64,000 nt of DNA, from assembly GCA_907163375.1 (NCBI GenBank), contig CAJQUW010012687.1, positions 186,001-250,000 of the forward strand, written 5' to 3'. Numbering within the stretch: position 1 is the first letter of the stretch; each line of letters opens with the position of its first letter. The notes beneath the pieces are model-generated. The model was not told the origin of the DNA. It did no database searches and saw only the letters and a program-made list of their open reading frames with translations. Source of the stretch: Prostheceraeus crozeri. Taxonomy: Eukaryota > Platyhelminthes > Polycladida > Euryleptidae. The position numbers and the translations under genes are program-made. This document shows, one piece after another, positions 23,407-34,748 of this stretch.

Positions 23407-23577
23407 CGGTAACTTTCCGCACGGTTGAAACTTCACCTATTTCACAGTCACTCTCATCTTCCCTGCTTTCACTCATCTCCAAAGATTCGCCTGTCCTCGT
23501 AGTATTTGCGGAACTATCGACATACGACCTGCTTACATTCCCATGGACAATTCTCTGTGCTGTTGAGGAACATTGAC
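23407..23577 (-). CDS. Host gene exon D (171 nt, phase 1-1)
   Basis: Internal exon of a protein-coding host gene on the minus strand. The acceptor is excellent (TTCCTCCTTTTTTCTAG, exon begins at 23577) and the donor is consensus (ACCG followed by GTAAGT, exon ends at 23407). Between them the frame is open for 56 whole codons plus one at each edge. It encodes a hydrophilic Ser/Thr- and acid-rich stretch including SLEMSESREDESDCEIGE, probably a disordered linker with casein-kinase-like acidic sites. It starts and ends in phase 1, so it can be skipped without breaking the frame. Exon C at 42.3 kb ends in phase 1 and would join as a Gly codon followed by QCSSTAQ. The protein is not recognised. 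Confidence 0.6.
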
Positions 23578-23599
23578 CTAGAAAAAAGGAGGAATATAT

Positions 23600-24340
23600 A
23601 AGGATAGGAAAATCAATAATAACATGTGAAGCATAAAAATGACTGCACAAATTTAAGCACAAGATTCATTGGCAGCCGTAGACGTTGCGTTTTACCTTAC
23701 ACGGATTCGTTAACGACTCGGAAACGTCGGAACTAGCTGATAATAACTAAATCTGATGGACTACACACCAGGCGGTTCTGTGTATATAAAGTATCATAAA
23801 GTAATGTATGTACATACAATATATACATAGTGCTATCATGATCATACCACAGTTTCAGATTATCCCGCGGATACACGTTCATCATAATTGAAATATTCGT
23901 TGTGTTAACTATGTACGTGTATTGCACATGCATTCTCATTAGTAAAATATATGCATATACGGGTCAAGTATGCGAAATTCATTTTACTCGAACAAAACAT
24001 GTGAGAACATAGAATTTTTACTTGCTTGAAAGAATTTTTGAATTAGTCCATAATTATTGTTTGAGTGTCACAGTTGATTTCCTTCGACTTCTCCTTGACA
24101 GCATTCAGATAATCTAAATGCTGAGCATTAAAAGCGTCCAAATGCTGTTCAATGAAGTCTGTCATACAGACCAAAGAACGCCGAAATTCTTTCATGGATA
24201 CCTTTGGTGGACTCTATGGACACACACAATACGGGGAACGCTCTCGTATGCATGTACATCCCTACATCATTAGAGATAGTAGTGCCTAATCTTCTCAAGT
24301 CTTCAAACTATATATTATCGCGTGTATGTATGTTGTCTCC
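23600..24340. other. Intron-like DNA with one short open minus-strand frame
   Basis: Read on the minus strand, about 24200-24065 gives a coherent stretch including FIEQHLDAFNAQHLDYL and a Lys/Glu-rich tail. No flanking splice sites convinced me, and it may belong to the pogo-like element whose end follows. Confidence 0.3.
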
Positions 24341-24349
24341 ATCAAAACA

Positions 24350-24530
24350 TTGTGTCGGATTATCGCTTGCAATGAACACGCTGTAGAGATGCATTGTTTC
24401 CCAAAACGTATGTCGGTGTCGGAGAATTGTACTGTCGGACTAATGAGTACTTGTAAGTAACGATTATTCGGTTCCCTGAGGAATCTGTCGGTTTAGTGAG
24501 GGTGTCGGATTATCGAGGGCTGACTGTACG
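24350..24530. mobile_element. pogo/Tigger-like element, right end
   Basis: Ends GGATTATCGAGGGCTGACTG followed by TA at about 24529. Inward there are repeated TGTCGGATTATCG and TGTCGGACTAATGAG motifs. Termini of the form CAGTCAGCCCTCGATAATCC with TA flanks are typical of Tigger/pogo elements. No left terminus was found, so it is truncated or the left end has decayed. Confidence 0.45.
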
Positions 24531-25969
24531 TGGTATATTTCCCTGCTTTGCCGAGTGGGAATCATTAAAGGCTTGTAGAACATGTTCTGTGCAGCTGATG
24601 ACTAAATGACCGTGTTATGACGTTGGACTGAAGGTGACGTCATTGCTGCAGTGGATGTCCAGGTTCAGTTCAGCAAATGGACCAGCATATTACCTAATTG
24701 GTCAGTTTCTCTACTCTTACTTACCAGATCGTGTCACAGCAACATAACAGCAGTCAAAAGTAATGTCTCTATCATCGAAGAATTTTGCACAATTTTTCTT
24801 GTAAAGTTAGATTTTCTTGATGACATGCTGTACGATTATGGACCAAATAGTCATGCTAAAAATGCTATGCAAACGAAGTCTCATAACATCATTTGTTGAC
24901 TTCAGAAATCACAAATATCTCAAAACTGTCATTACTGATTTTCATGTCAAAAGAATTAGCCGTGACATTACTTTGACATCTTCACCCAAACACTGATTTG
25001 TTCAGATCATAAATTCTGTAATAAGAGACCTTTGGAAGACAGACAGTGATAATATTCTTTCATAGTTTACGAGAGCATTATTTTCGTTTTATGATCACAA
25101 TATACACGTAAATGAGCTTGATACGTAGAAGACGGTATTGATCCTCTTTCAGATGATATCCCGTAGGCGTAGGTGGAACAGAATTTTGCAATTTCGGTCT
25201 ACATTTTACAATCTGCACTTCACGCACAATTTTACGTCGCAATTTGATGTATAATAGTTATCAAGGAGGGAGAAAACGATTAGAATTTATCGCTTCAGTC
25301 CTGCGTTCAATATCATATTCCGTAGTTCATTCCATGAACGTCGAGCATGATATTCTAATTGAAATTTAATTTCGGTCATATTGACCCTTTTCTCGCCATC
25401 TCTATCACTTAGTATGCACAAGGGTTCCAGCGTCATGACCAAGCTTTTTTGTCACTTAATGATTTTCCCTCCAAACATTTATGATTTCTTATGATTGATC
25501 GTTTGGTTTTTTTGAATTCTTTTTATCATAAACAAGATGTTTCAAAAACAAAGTAGATCATTACTGAAATTATCTCCAATGAAGTAACAGTGTAAAATTT
25601 CAGCATTCATCCAGCATTGAAATTTACTATGATGAACCATCTTGCATGTACGTCTGTGCGATGAGAATTTGGATTTCTTCATTACAAATCAGCTATCGTA
25701 CTGGCAGTACATAACACCTTTCATGCACGGTATTGTAGCCTTCATTTAAACAGCAATATGACAAAATAGCAATATAAGAAGAAAAATATATTATTCAACA
25801 AAATTAATGCAGGTACTTTAACTGGCTACGCGAGTAATCCACAAGATCATCGATTGAGTCATCAGATGGGCCTCTCGATTAAAACGTTCGGGGATTACAA
25901 GCAAAAGCGGGTATAGCGGGAATATGCATGCGAGCACCCAAACTGCCAAACCATGCTTTTCATCAAATC
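24531..25969. other. AT-rich DNA, nothing recognised
   Basis: No family motif, terminal repeat or tandem array was found. Short frames here look random. Confidence 0.5.
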
Positions 25970-26056
25970 CTATAGAATTTGATCACAATCCTTCTGCAAA
26001 TCTGAAAGTTCCTCCTGAAGACGGCCTTTCCTTTTAATTCTCATTTCAAGTGTCGC
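25970..26056 (-). CDS. Candidate terminal exon (coiled-coil peptide, 28 codons and stop)
   Basis: On the minus strand an acceptor AACAG precedes a frame reading MRIKRKGRLQEELSDLQKDC and a TAG stop. The peptide is a regular heptad-like helix. The pyrimidine tract before the acceptor is poor, no polyadenylation signal is obvious downstream, and the exon must be entered in phase 0. It could be the last exon of the host gene represented by the other minus-strand exons, or chance. Confidence 0.3.
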   Translation of the reverse strand, partial: ATLEMRIKRKGRLQEELSDLQKDCDQIL

Positions 26057-26119
26057 CTGTTAATTTCATTATACATTATTCATTATCACACATATTACAT
26101 TTATACATTTTCCACGTAC

Positions 26120-26275
26120 GCATGACCAAGGACTCGAGGTTTCGTTCTATAATCTGGTTCTAGACAAGAAGACATCTCTATGGTAGATGCTTCTAATTGC
26201 TCGATCCCTCCCTTCTTCAGGGATACTCTAGAAGGATATGAACTTGAGAAAACACTACAGACACGACCTTCAGAC
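26120..26275 (-). CDS. Candidate internal exon (156 nt, phase 2-2)
   Basis: Minus strand. The acceptor is good (GTTCGTCAGTTTTCTCCAG, exon begins at 26275); the donor is acceptable (ATGC then GTACGTGG, exon ends at 26120). The frame is open for its whole length, in a longer open stretch of 99 codons, and reads SEGRVCSVFSSS, then SLKKGGIEQLEAS, then MSSCLEPDYRTKPRVLGH. Length is a multiple of three. No homology was recognised. Phase 2 does not connect directly with exons C or D, so if real it belongs to another path through the gene or another gene. Confidence 0.35.
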
Positions 26276-26859
26276 CTGGAGAAAACTGACGAACAACATA
26301 CACTGCACAAATACGGTATGCAAAAATTGTTGGTTTTTGCCTTAGCCAGTGTCAAAGTGGCAAATGCTACAAATGGCAAATAAGAAATTTTCTCTTTCAA
26401 AAGAGCGACAATTTGCTTTTACCCATCCTTTTGCAGAATTTCATGTTCTATTTTCATACTTTGGTGATTAATATTCTTCTATACTCGGGAGTTGATCAGG
26501 AATTCACAAAATCGCTGATTTCAAACTCAGCCATCTCGAGATAACATGGAGTAAAAAACCAAGTGGCTAATTCAGGCTGTCAAGCGAGCATGAAACACAA
26601 AAAAATAAAAAAAAACAGATTTTTCCCTCAAGGATAAAATTTTAACAAAAAATATATAAAAGTAACGAGCGAAAGATGACAACAATGATAATTGAAATCT
26701 AAGACATTTCGGCATACTGGTATCCCAGGAAGGTATTTCAGATATTTTGTTTTGTGTAGTAAGTGGGATTCGCTCATTCATTTAATCACCTTACTTTAAA
26801 TGTGTGTGGTGAACAGTGATCGACAGAAATCCGTAGCGAGGGTGAATGCGCTGGGTCTT

Positions 26860-27560
26860 TAAGAAACTGAACCTGAAACCTCTGCGCAAAGTCGACTATT
26901 TGGGACTTTCCCAGGCTTCGCTATCACCCAAAACCGTTCACATGAAAACGTTGCAAAAAAATTGTGGCAACTTCCACTGCTAAGTGAAATTTGGACCAAG
27001 TAGTATATGGCTTTTTCGCGTTCATTTTCTACCATGTTGGCCTCTTCGCTCCGTTACGGTGGCCTTCAGACCGGCTGTTGCCTGATCGTCTGGCTCTTAG
27101 GCCATAACTCCTTTGTCTGCAAGTTACCTCAAAAGCCCACTCCGACCATCTACTTCGATGCTACGCCATCCTCGGTAGCCATAGCAGACAACCATGCGAT
27201 CGCCCATGTGATCCGCATCGAGGAAACGCACCAGGCTCACACTGAATTGCTAGCGTTAATCCTAGCTTCCATGGTGGCCCCTACATGATTGGTTATTTTT
27301 TGGCCTTTTTGATTGGTTATGCGATTGCGGCTTTAGGCGCGAAACGTACCTTTTCGCTTTGATCAACTTGATCCTGATCAGGGTTTATGGTCTTCGAGCT
27401 TCATATATCCCAACTGACGTGAGCCCGGTAGACGCCCCGCCGAGATTTCAGCCTCTAACTCCTACGCTATCCACAGTTGCGCTCAATGAGTTCACACCAC
27501 TCATTTACACCACAGGACAAAACTTTCTCCATGAGTTTTTTCACTCTTACTGCTTATGAA
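26860..27560 (+). mobile_element. Old viral-type RT/RNase H fossil, possibly hepadnavirus-like
   Basis: A broken fragment of a reverse-transcribing element, with about four or more breaks, so a fossil. Parts seen in order: a segment like the end of a reverse transcriptase palm and thumb (LNLKPLRKVDYLGL); an RNase H start (PTIYFDATPSSVAI) with a following THQAHTELLALILAS helix; and an RNase H end (YIPTDVSPVDAPPRF). The D-A-T-P start, the H-T-x-E-L-L-A block and the Y-x-P-T/S-x-x-x-P-x-D-x-P-x-R end are together characteristic of hepadnavirus and nackednavirus P proteins. DIRS, BEL/Pao or caulimovirus-like elements share part of this and cannot be excluded. No capsid, envelope or terminal repeat was seen. 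GC content is above the flanks. Strong decay suggests an old insertion. Confidence 0.4.
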
Positions 27561-29086
27561 TCGATGCTTATGAATGATTATAACAGCAATTACGCCTATC
27601 TTTCTATGGGAATTTAATTCCATTTTGAAAGATTAAGTTTCGAATAATTGTCACTCTGAAATACAAATCATGAGATTCAGAGAGTGGGGAGGGCACCAAC
27701 TCATTGATGAAGGGTAGCTGTAATGACTTCTATAGGGTAAAGCAAGGCAAAGAATTCCAAAAAATGAATTTTCTCAGTTCTTCTAGTGCATTTCGATAAT
27801 GCTCATATTTTGATCATCGGTATTTATACATGAGTATGTGACGTATACGCGTGTGTGTAGTATACACGTGTTTGTAAAGCATACACGTATATATACTCAC
27901 CATATTTCCACTACGGGCAATGGGCCGCGTGTTAGAAATCTGTCAAAAACATGAAAAATCTCATCCCTGCAGTTTCCATCAAGCAATGAATTTAGGGCGG
28001 CAGATAAGCTATACGGCAATAATTACAAACATTATATATGAAAAGACAATATATTAGCTGCACTAATGTATACGATGAAATGTCGATAATTCCTTAATAA
28101 GTTGAAATATTCATTTGGGTTTTCAAAAATCTCGATACTTGAAAAATAAAATTCGCCCAATTTGTACCACAATAAAAAATTTCAAAAAATAATCAAAATA
28201 CATAAATAAGAAAATAACGCGCTTGACAGCCTGCTGATTCGATAATCTCATGAAATATTTCGTTGTCTTCAAATCTAACACTTTAATATGCATTTTTATA
28301 ATCTAGAACCTTTTTCAAAAGAAATGCAGATTTTAAATTCTCCTTCAAGAACCCACGCGAGTTGTGTGCAACATGAAAAGAACAGGATCCAATACTCAGA
28401 AATATGGTGTCATATTTCTCACAAAAATCTTTCAACAGTTTCTACTTAAAAGACTCTGATGAAATTAAAATTGTGATCAGTTGAAAAATTGTTGTCAGTT
28501 TCAATCCAAATATGAATGAAAAGTGCTTAAAATTCAATGCAGAAATTCTCGTTTATGCTTAAATTAATCCAGTTATTTTCCAAATTTTGTGGCACTTTGT
28601 AAAATTTAATGGATTTAATGATTTTGAGCGAAATTTCGATTTTTATAATTTTATGATCGCTGGGACCCCTGTATGCAACATACCGCAATTTTGATTCTCG
28701 GAATCACAGACTGATGAACTTTATTTTTCGTTGGGTTATAGACCTAAGATTTTCGTGTTTCTCAAATTTAACGACATCGCAAGTTTTTCTTCATCGAAAG
28801 AATAACAAAATTTGGCGCTCCAAAATTCATCAGTGTCCTTATTTAATCAATTACTTTGTATTTTAGGTTAACCCTGCGCAACTGCATATTGCCCTCATGT
28901 TTTAAAATATTTCAATTTCTTCTTTATTAGATAAATTAAACGATAAAGAATGCCAATAGGACGCTTTGTTAATTGTATCTGACTAATTATTTATCGGCAG
29001 AATACTGAAGCCACTGGATGAATAGGAGAACCTTTTGCGCCAATCTACAGATGACAACCTGATTGAAAGGTATACGCATGTTATAC
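27561..29086. other. AT-rich DNA, nothing recognised
   Basis: A partly palindromic CACGTATA/TATACACG stretch lies at about 27840-27900. No coding motif or paired terminal repeat was found. Confidence 0.5.
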
Positions 29087-29337
29087 CTTGCATGCCATTG
29101 CTTTGCAAAAGGCATTTTGCGATGGTATGATTTGAATTTCTAAGCCTGCGCCGCAGCAAGTATAAGGTTGCTCACCCATTTCTGCTTCATCCACTTCCGC
29201 TTGACTAAAAGATGCATCATCCTCTTCCAATCCATCTGCACTTTCCTGTTTTATTGTCAAACCGTAACTATTGTTTATCTCGGTTGCTGTAGATACATTC
29301 TTGCGGATGCCCACCAGTTCTGTTAAAGATGGTATTC
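29087..29337 (-). CDS. Candidate internal exon (251 nt, phase 1-0)
   Basis: Minus strand. The acceptor TTTTATCTTGTAG precedes position 29337; the donor is AAG followed by GTATAA at 29087. The frame is open across it and reads YGLTIKQESADGLEEDDASF, containing a sumoylation-like I-K-Q-E site and an acidic region, then GEQPYTCCGAGL, which resembles a zinc-finger linker plus first cysteines (T-G-E-K-P-Y-x-C), though a complete C2H2 finger is not present. Phase 1 entry is compatible with exon C (42283-42334). Phase 0 exit is compatible with the 25970-26056 candidate. The protein is not recognised. Confidence 0.4.
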
Positions 29338-29495
29338 CTACAAGATAAAATTTGATGAAAATAAGCACGATAATAACTGGAACAGACATTGTAAAGTCGA
29401 TTATAAAAAGTGTACTAGAGGTTGCTAAGAAATTACAAATAAAGAGTTGAATTTGTTTATTCATAAAAACTTGATTTCTTATTTGAATTTCAGCC

Positions 29496-30275
29496 GACGA
29501 AAGATAGATTCACAACATTATTCATTTTGTTGACAATGATCATCGTGATACCTTGCAATCAGATATCGATCGTTTCGCGACATGGGCTGCTGACAAAGAT
29601 CTAGCCATCAATGCCGAAAAGTGCAAGACTATCACCATCAGCCGATCCAACATCTCCTCGTCTCCTGTCACTATTGGCAATGCTTTCATCAGTGAAGTCT
29701 CCGATGCCAAGCTCCTTGGGATCGTTTTTCAATGCAATACCAAATGGACTCTTCAGACTGACGTTATGATCACCAAGGCAAACAGGAACATGTTCCTGGT
29801 TAAATCACTGTGGTCTTCCGGGGCTACTACGCATATCATTTGGAAAGCATACATTTCCTATGTTTTCTCAGTCCTCGTCTACTGCTGGCCGACCCTTTGT
29901 GACCTCCCTGCTTCCGCCATGGCCAAGATACTGAACATAGAGGAGAGAGCTTGTAAATGAGCCAACATTTCTTTCTCCCCCGTATCAGTGCATCAACGTC
30001 TTGATAATATCTGTGTGAAATTTTTAAAGAAAGTCGCGCATCATCCTGTCTCCCATCCTCTCGTGCCCTTCTTCATGTTCCGTAAACCCATTGATTCTCT
30101 AAGACATACCCGTCGACTCTTACCACCTCGTAAAATTCGCCAATCTTATTATAACACTACCATTGTTCGCTTCTCCTCGCTGATCTGATTATTGTATTCT
30201 CTATGTATGGTTTGAAAATTTCTATTGTAACCTAGTACCGCTCTGTATTAGGAAATAAAGTTGATTATTATTATT
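29496..30275 (+). mobile_element. CR1-like LINE 3' end, 5'-truncated
   Basis: C-terminal part of a LINE reverse transcriptase. The first frame reads DIDRFATWAADKDLAINAEK, the post-catalytic block, then SDAKLLGIVFQCNTKW and KAYISYVFSVLVYCWPT, the usual L-G-x-x-x and thumb region. A stop near 29958 replaces a Trp-like position before a second frame reading PLVPFFMFRKPIDSLRHTRR. The 3' untranslated part is short, with AATAAAGTTGATTATTATTA at the end: a polyadenylation-like signal running into an (ATT)n tail, as CR1-like elements often have. The catalytic Y-A-D-D and everything upstream are missing. No target duplication was established. Confidence 0.75.
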
Positions 30276-30279
30276 ATTA

Positions 30280-31215
30280 ACATACGAAGACCGAACTACA
30301 AGCACGTGTTGTGCCATTCACATTTCATTAATAGGTGTACAAAAAATCAGTTCATTTTTAAGACGAACATTTCTTATAAAAGCTTTAGTTTTTCAATTCT
30401 AGTAAAATTTACATCGCAGGAAACCCAAGATTTCATAGTTTATGCTTATAATTTACTTATAATTACTTGCATTTATTTATATATTCACTTATATATGACT
30501 TGCATATGCTTTCAGAAGTGGTCTGTTGTGGTCAACAGGTCTCACAGAAGAAAACTCAAGCTTTTTTGACGCAAGAGTTCAAAATGAAGACGACAGAATT
30601 TCTTCATGAAAATTCATCAACAGCTTTTTGATGATGCACGGAATTAAAGATTCGTTGAATATACTGAACGAATTTTGATTTTGTGCAGAATGTTGCTCAA
30701 AAACATTTGACATGATTTTTCACTAGCAAGGATGCTCGATTTCACATTACTCTACTTTATATCATGAAAAGATTTGGTGCTATGATTTGGAAAAGTGTAT
30801 TTTCTCGAATATAACCGGAGGGTTGCTTGATTTTTTTACAATTCACGCACAGGTTCTATTTAACGGCGGGTTGCATGAATGGATTTCTGAGTCCCATTTT
30901 GATATAACAATTTTATTCTATGATCATCATGATACACGACATGTAAACCTGTGATTTGCATGCTTGCTATTTTGATTATTTATAATTTAAGATCTTATGG
31001 TAAGGTCAGCTGTTGAGCAAAAAGAATTGATAGCCATTGCCAGGTAATATAAAAACGAGCTGCGAGCGTATAGTCACACTCAATGGCAGTGATTTCATAA
31101 AACTCGCAAAAACATCTTATTTGAGAGCGGGTTATATGGTTATTTCTTTTCAATTCATGTGCATGTTCTATCTGAGGGCGGATTCTGCTGTCAGCTGTGG
31201 TCAGTAGAATAAGAT
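30280..31215. other. AT-rich DNA upstream of histone pseudogene
   Basis: No coding motif. TATAAAAA at 31048 lies about 170 bases before the expected H2B start and might be a promoter relic of the histone gene. Confidence 0.35.
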
Positions 31216-31239
31216 CAATGAAAGTTTGGGCCCTCAAAT

Positions 31240-31548
31240 AAGCAAGCAGGCAAAGCTGCGAAAAAGTCCTCAAAGACCGACTAAAAGCGTAAGCGCAGGT
31301 GCAAGATGAGCTATGCCATCTACAAAGTGTTCCGACAGGTGCATCCTGACAATGGCATCTCCAGCAAGGCCATGTCTGTCATGCACAGCTTCGTGAATGA
31401 CATCTTTGAGGGAATCGCCGACGAGATCCGCCGACTTGCTCACTAGAACAAGAAGTCGACCGTCTACACTCGGGAAATCCAAACCGCTCTTTGCCTCTTG
31501 TTGCCTGGTGAACTGGTTAAGCACGCAGTCAGCGAAAATACCAATTGA
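31240..31548 (+). pseudogene. Histone H2B pseudogene, main part
   Basis: Nucleosome core histone H2B, intronless as expected for a replication-dependent histone. The plus strand reads AGKAAKKSSKTD, a stop, [40 protein letters not shown], a following RRLAH, a stop in place of Tyr, [14 protein letters not shown], and [15 protein letters not shown]. This aligns along nearly the whole histone fold with the usual SYAIYIYKVLKQVHPDTG and [11 protein letters not shown] blocks. Two in-frame stops and a two-residue deletion in the IYIYKV block show it is dead, and an ATG near 31219 is out of frame. It lacks the C-terminal tail, which reappears at 35257-35290 beyond a Penelope-like element. The two parts together look like one H2B copy split by insertion. 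Confidence 0.9.
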
Positions 31549-32443
31549 AGCTGGGACATTCCCATAACGATGTCTACATGTTTCATAATTTTAATAAACT
31601 TATAGTTAATAAGACTTAAGGTTTGTCCTTAAGAGGACAGGTGGTGCGTTCCCACCGGCAGACATTAAACGTTCAAGGCGCGTCAAACTTTTGACTATCC
31701 TAGGACTACATTTTAGAGCCAAACTTGACGAGATCGGTGTGGAGGACCTTCCCACTAGTCCATTTTTCACTCAGCGCTTCTAAAGCGGGGCTGGACCTTA
31801 CCCCTAATGGTCCTCTGACTTGTGATCCTCGACAAATGCATGAATGCATGAAGGTCTTTAAGCACAAAGACTTGACGGATCTGATTGCGTGCCGGGCGGA
31901 CCTACCCGGGGGTCCATAACATAGCGCTAGACGGGCTGGACTTCACCCTGAAGTGTACGAGATCGTACAAGGCCGCTTAACAAGTGATCTCCTTGGTCAA
32001 AGTTTCAGGCTCGATTGATTAGGAACTTATATATAAATAGACACTTAGTAATCACCATGTCAACCCCATGGAGACCATAACCGACACAGTCCATTCATCA
32101 CACTAGGGTAGTTAGCGATAAAAAAAAAAAAAAAAAAAAGAACAAACGTTAAAACAAATAAAACAATAGCCAGTCGTCAGCAGGTACCCGCCTGGTTGTC
32201 TACCTGAACGCTCAAGCCCAGGCGGGCGGGGCCCCGCATAAACTTATATGCGGCTGGCATTCTAAAATCAATACAGTAATGATATGTGTAATAATAAGTA
32301 ATACTGATAGTAATAGTAAAAACAAAAACAAAACAACCGCAAAAGACGGATACATCCAAAACAAACTAAAATATATGTGTGAAATACTGAAATGGTATAA
32401 CCAATAAAAAAAAATGTTAAGAAAACAGTGTTAATTATATTGT

Positions 32444-33597
32444 TTAAAATGCGCACTGCGATGTCAGCTGCCTGGCTGAGAAATATCCAAACTTGACTAG
32501 AAAATTGTTATGACCGGTTAGGATTTTCTCAGTACATGCCTTCATTTTAGACTTACAATATCCTCTGCTGCTCATCACAAAAAGTGTCATACTAATTCGT
32601 TTAATTAGATCTTCAAGATGTGAGCAGATGCGACAATAACGTAAAACCTGGCCGGCAAATACATTAATTCCCATGTTATAAGGTATTGCACTGTCTGGAA
32701 ATGTCAACAGAACAACAGGGAAATCAAAATCTTCCACTTTATGATATATTGAGGTTCGAAGACCGTCTCTACTAGATTGGAGTCTCACATCGAGGTAAAC
32801 AACGGCTTTGTCATTGACTCCGTTTCTATCTGCAAGAAGCTCCATCGGGTAAATTTTCGGAATTAAGGTATTGAAATGCTTGTAATTTATTACGCATATA
32901 TCGTCTATATATCTCGAAGTGTTTGACAATAATTTAGCTAGTCCAAACTTTTTATTTTTAACCAATTGTTTCATAAAAGCAAATTCGCAATTTAACAGAA
33001 ACAAGTCGGCAAGTAAAGGACTGCAATTCCCTCCCATTGGTACTCCTCGAATTTGTCTGAACACGTAACCGGAAAAAGAAATGTAGACTTCAGACACTAT
33101 AAAATCAATAGCCTTCTTAAAAGAGTCCACGTCATAACAAGAATACCCCTTATATTTGATTTTGGAGAAAAACGACTTCTCATATCCTACACACAAGTAT
33201 CTACGATTAGTGGAATTGAATGTGAGATCAAGGATGGAAAAAATATTATTCTTGATAGCACTTGATCTAAGTTTGTATAAAGAGTAGAGAAGTCAAAAAC
33301 TTGCATAGAGTGGACGTTCACGTTAGAAATATTCCTCAAAAAATCTTGAGTCGAGGCTACACTCCAAAAATAAGAATAACCAGTATTACTCCTGATTGAC
33401 TCACAGTATCTATGGAAATTTTCTCTTATCACTTTCAGACCTTTGTTGATATTCACCGATAACTTTTTAGTTGTACAATTTCTGGCTCCGGCAATGAATC
33501 TAAACTTATAAGGATTTTTATGCAATTTTGGAATCCAGAAAAGTTTTGGTAGTTTAAGGTCCTTGTCACTAACATTAATATTAAAGTTTGATTTCAT
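32444..33597 (-). pseudogene. Reverse transcriptase domain of Naiad copy 1
   Basis: Two overlapping minus-strand frames carry the catalytic domain. The first holds the N-terminal block through the DFSTLYTNLD motif, which carries the first catalytic Asp. The second begins around a G-Y-D/E-K-S-F block and holds RQIRGVPMGGNCSPLL, SRYIDDICVINYKHF with the paired Asp, and a C-terminal thumb running to RQLTSQCAF. Penelope-like reverse transcriptases are related to telomerase. The same blocks in the same order occur in copy 2 at 51.3-52.8 kb, with clear divergence (GVPMGGNC versus GIPMGGNS), so the two are separate old insertions. Confidence 0.8.
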
Positions 33598-34748
33598 ATC
33601 TTTAACGTGTTTAGTAAGGACTTCCTTATCAGAAATAAGCTCAGGTTTATAAGTTGCATTGCCTACTGCAGTGGAAGAATCTATTCAAAACCAAGCTCGT
33701 CCATCAGGTTTTTGTGATAGAACTTTTTACATATGAAACTAAAGTTGTTGGATGCTTTATCGACAGGAACGACTATCAAGTTTTTATGGAGATCTTGCAA
33801 CTCCTTATCAACACAAACGTTGCTGCCATTATCTTTCCCACCCAACTTCTTACAACGAAAGATGCGCGTGCTTTACTAACATCATGACCCTGTTTTTCCA
33901 AATAGAGAAGTCATCAACATTTAAGTGAAGGCGACTGGACACACGAGAAATATGATTATCTATGGAATCGCTGATCTCTTTTTGAATGGATTTCCATGAT
34001 ATTGACCTAGACAATCTGTGTTTAGTGCCATACGCGAATATAGCTCTGAGACATGGATCATTTATTATATCTAAATTAACGGTAAAAACATGCCCATAAT
34101 GCTCATAAACATAACTGGTCATCGAGTCTCAGCTGCAATCGCTCTGTAATATGCCAACAACTTCCTGAATTGTCAGGATATTAAGAAACTTATTATTATT
34201 GAAGAATTTCAAACAAATAGGGTTATTAAGCTTATGGTACACTTTGGGAGGATATAGATGTTTCGCTTTTTCTGGAACTAAAGCACAGACACTTTTATCA
34301 TTAAATACAGAAGGTAAATGAAGTTTGTCAACTAAATGAGACTTGAAAGGAATCACTATATGCGTTTTGTCTTCGGTAGAGCTATCCCTCTTGTTTCTAT
34401 ATAATTTACTATGAACATATGTTGTCAAAACGAAAGATAGGTCATTCGACTGATCAAGAAGCCTAGAATACATAATTTTAAGCATGCTATCACTAATCGA
34501 TTTCAAGCAATTATAGAAATGTCTTATTTTGTTGCTCTTCATCAACTCTTGAAGCTCCTTGAGAATATCCTCACAACTATTAGATGGAGGATATTTCTTT
34601 CTACCCGACTTCCTAAGGCCATGGCTTCTCTTACGTCTGCTAATAGGAGAACTAAAAAATGAAAATGAATTTGCAGTGTTCTGAGAGGCGCAACCTCCGC
34701 CTAACACTCTGTCATTCAAACCCAAAGGATGCAAGGTGTTCAGCGTTC

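Noticed and set aside
26101-26400. The entire 99-codon minus-strand frame as a stand-alone gene
   Set aside because: Only the part between good splice borders (26120-26275) is supportable; the rest looks like intron read-through.
27836-27905. Palindromic CGTATA/TATACG stretch as a transposon end or replication origin
   Set aside because: Simple alternating sequence with irregular pairing and no matching partner nearby.
29482-29500. TTTGAATTTCAG as the splice acceptor of a plus-strand host exon
   Set aside because: What follows is clearly LINE reverse transcriptase sequence, so the match is most likely chance.
31270-31524. Minus-strand frame over the histone region
   Set aside because: It is the antisense of the H2B pseudogene; the plus-strand H2B match is decisive.
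32118-32140. 20-base A run as the poly(A) tail of a retrotransposed gene
   Set aside because: It lies inside the presumed 3' region of the Naiad element, with no LINE or cDNA signature ending there.
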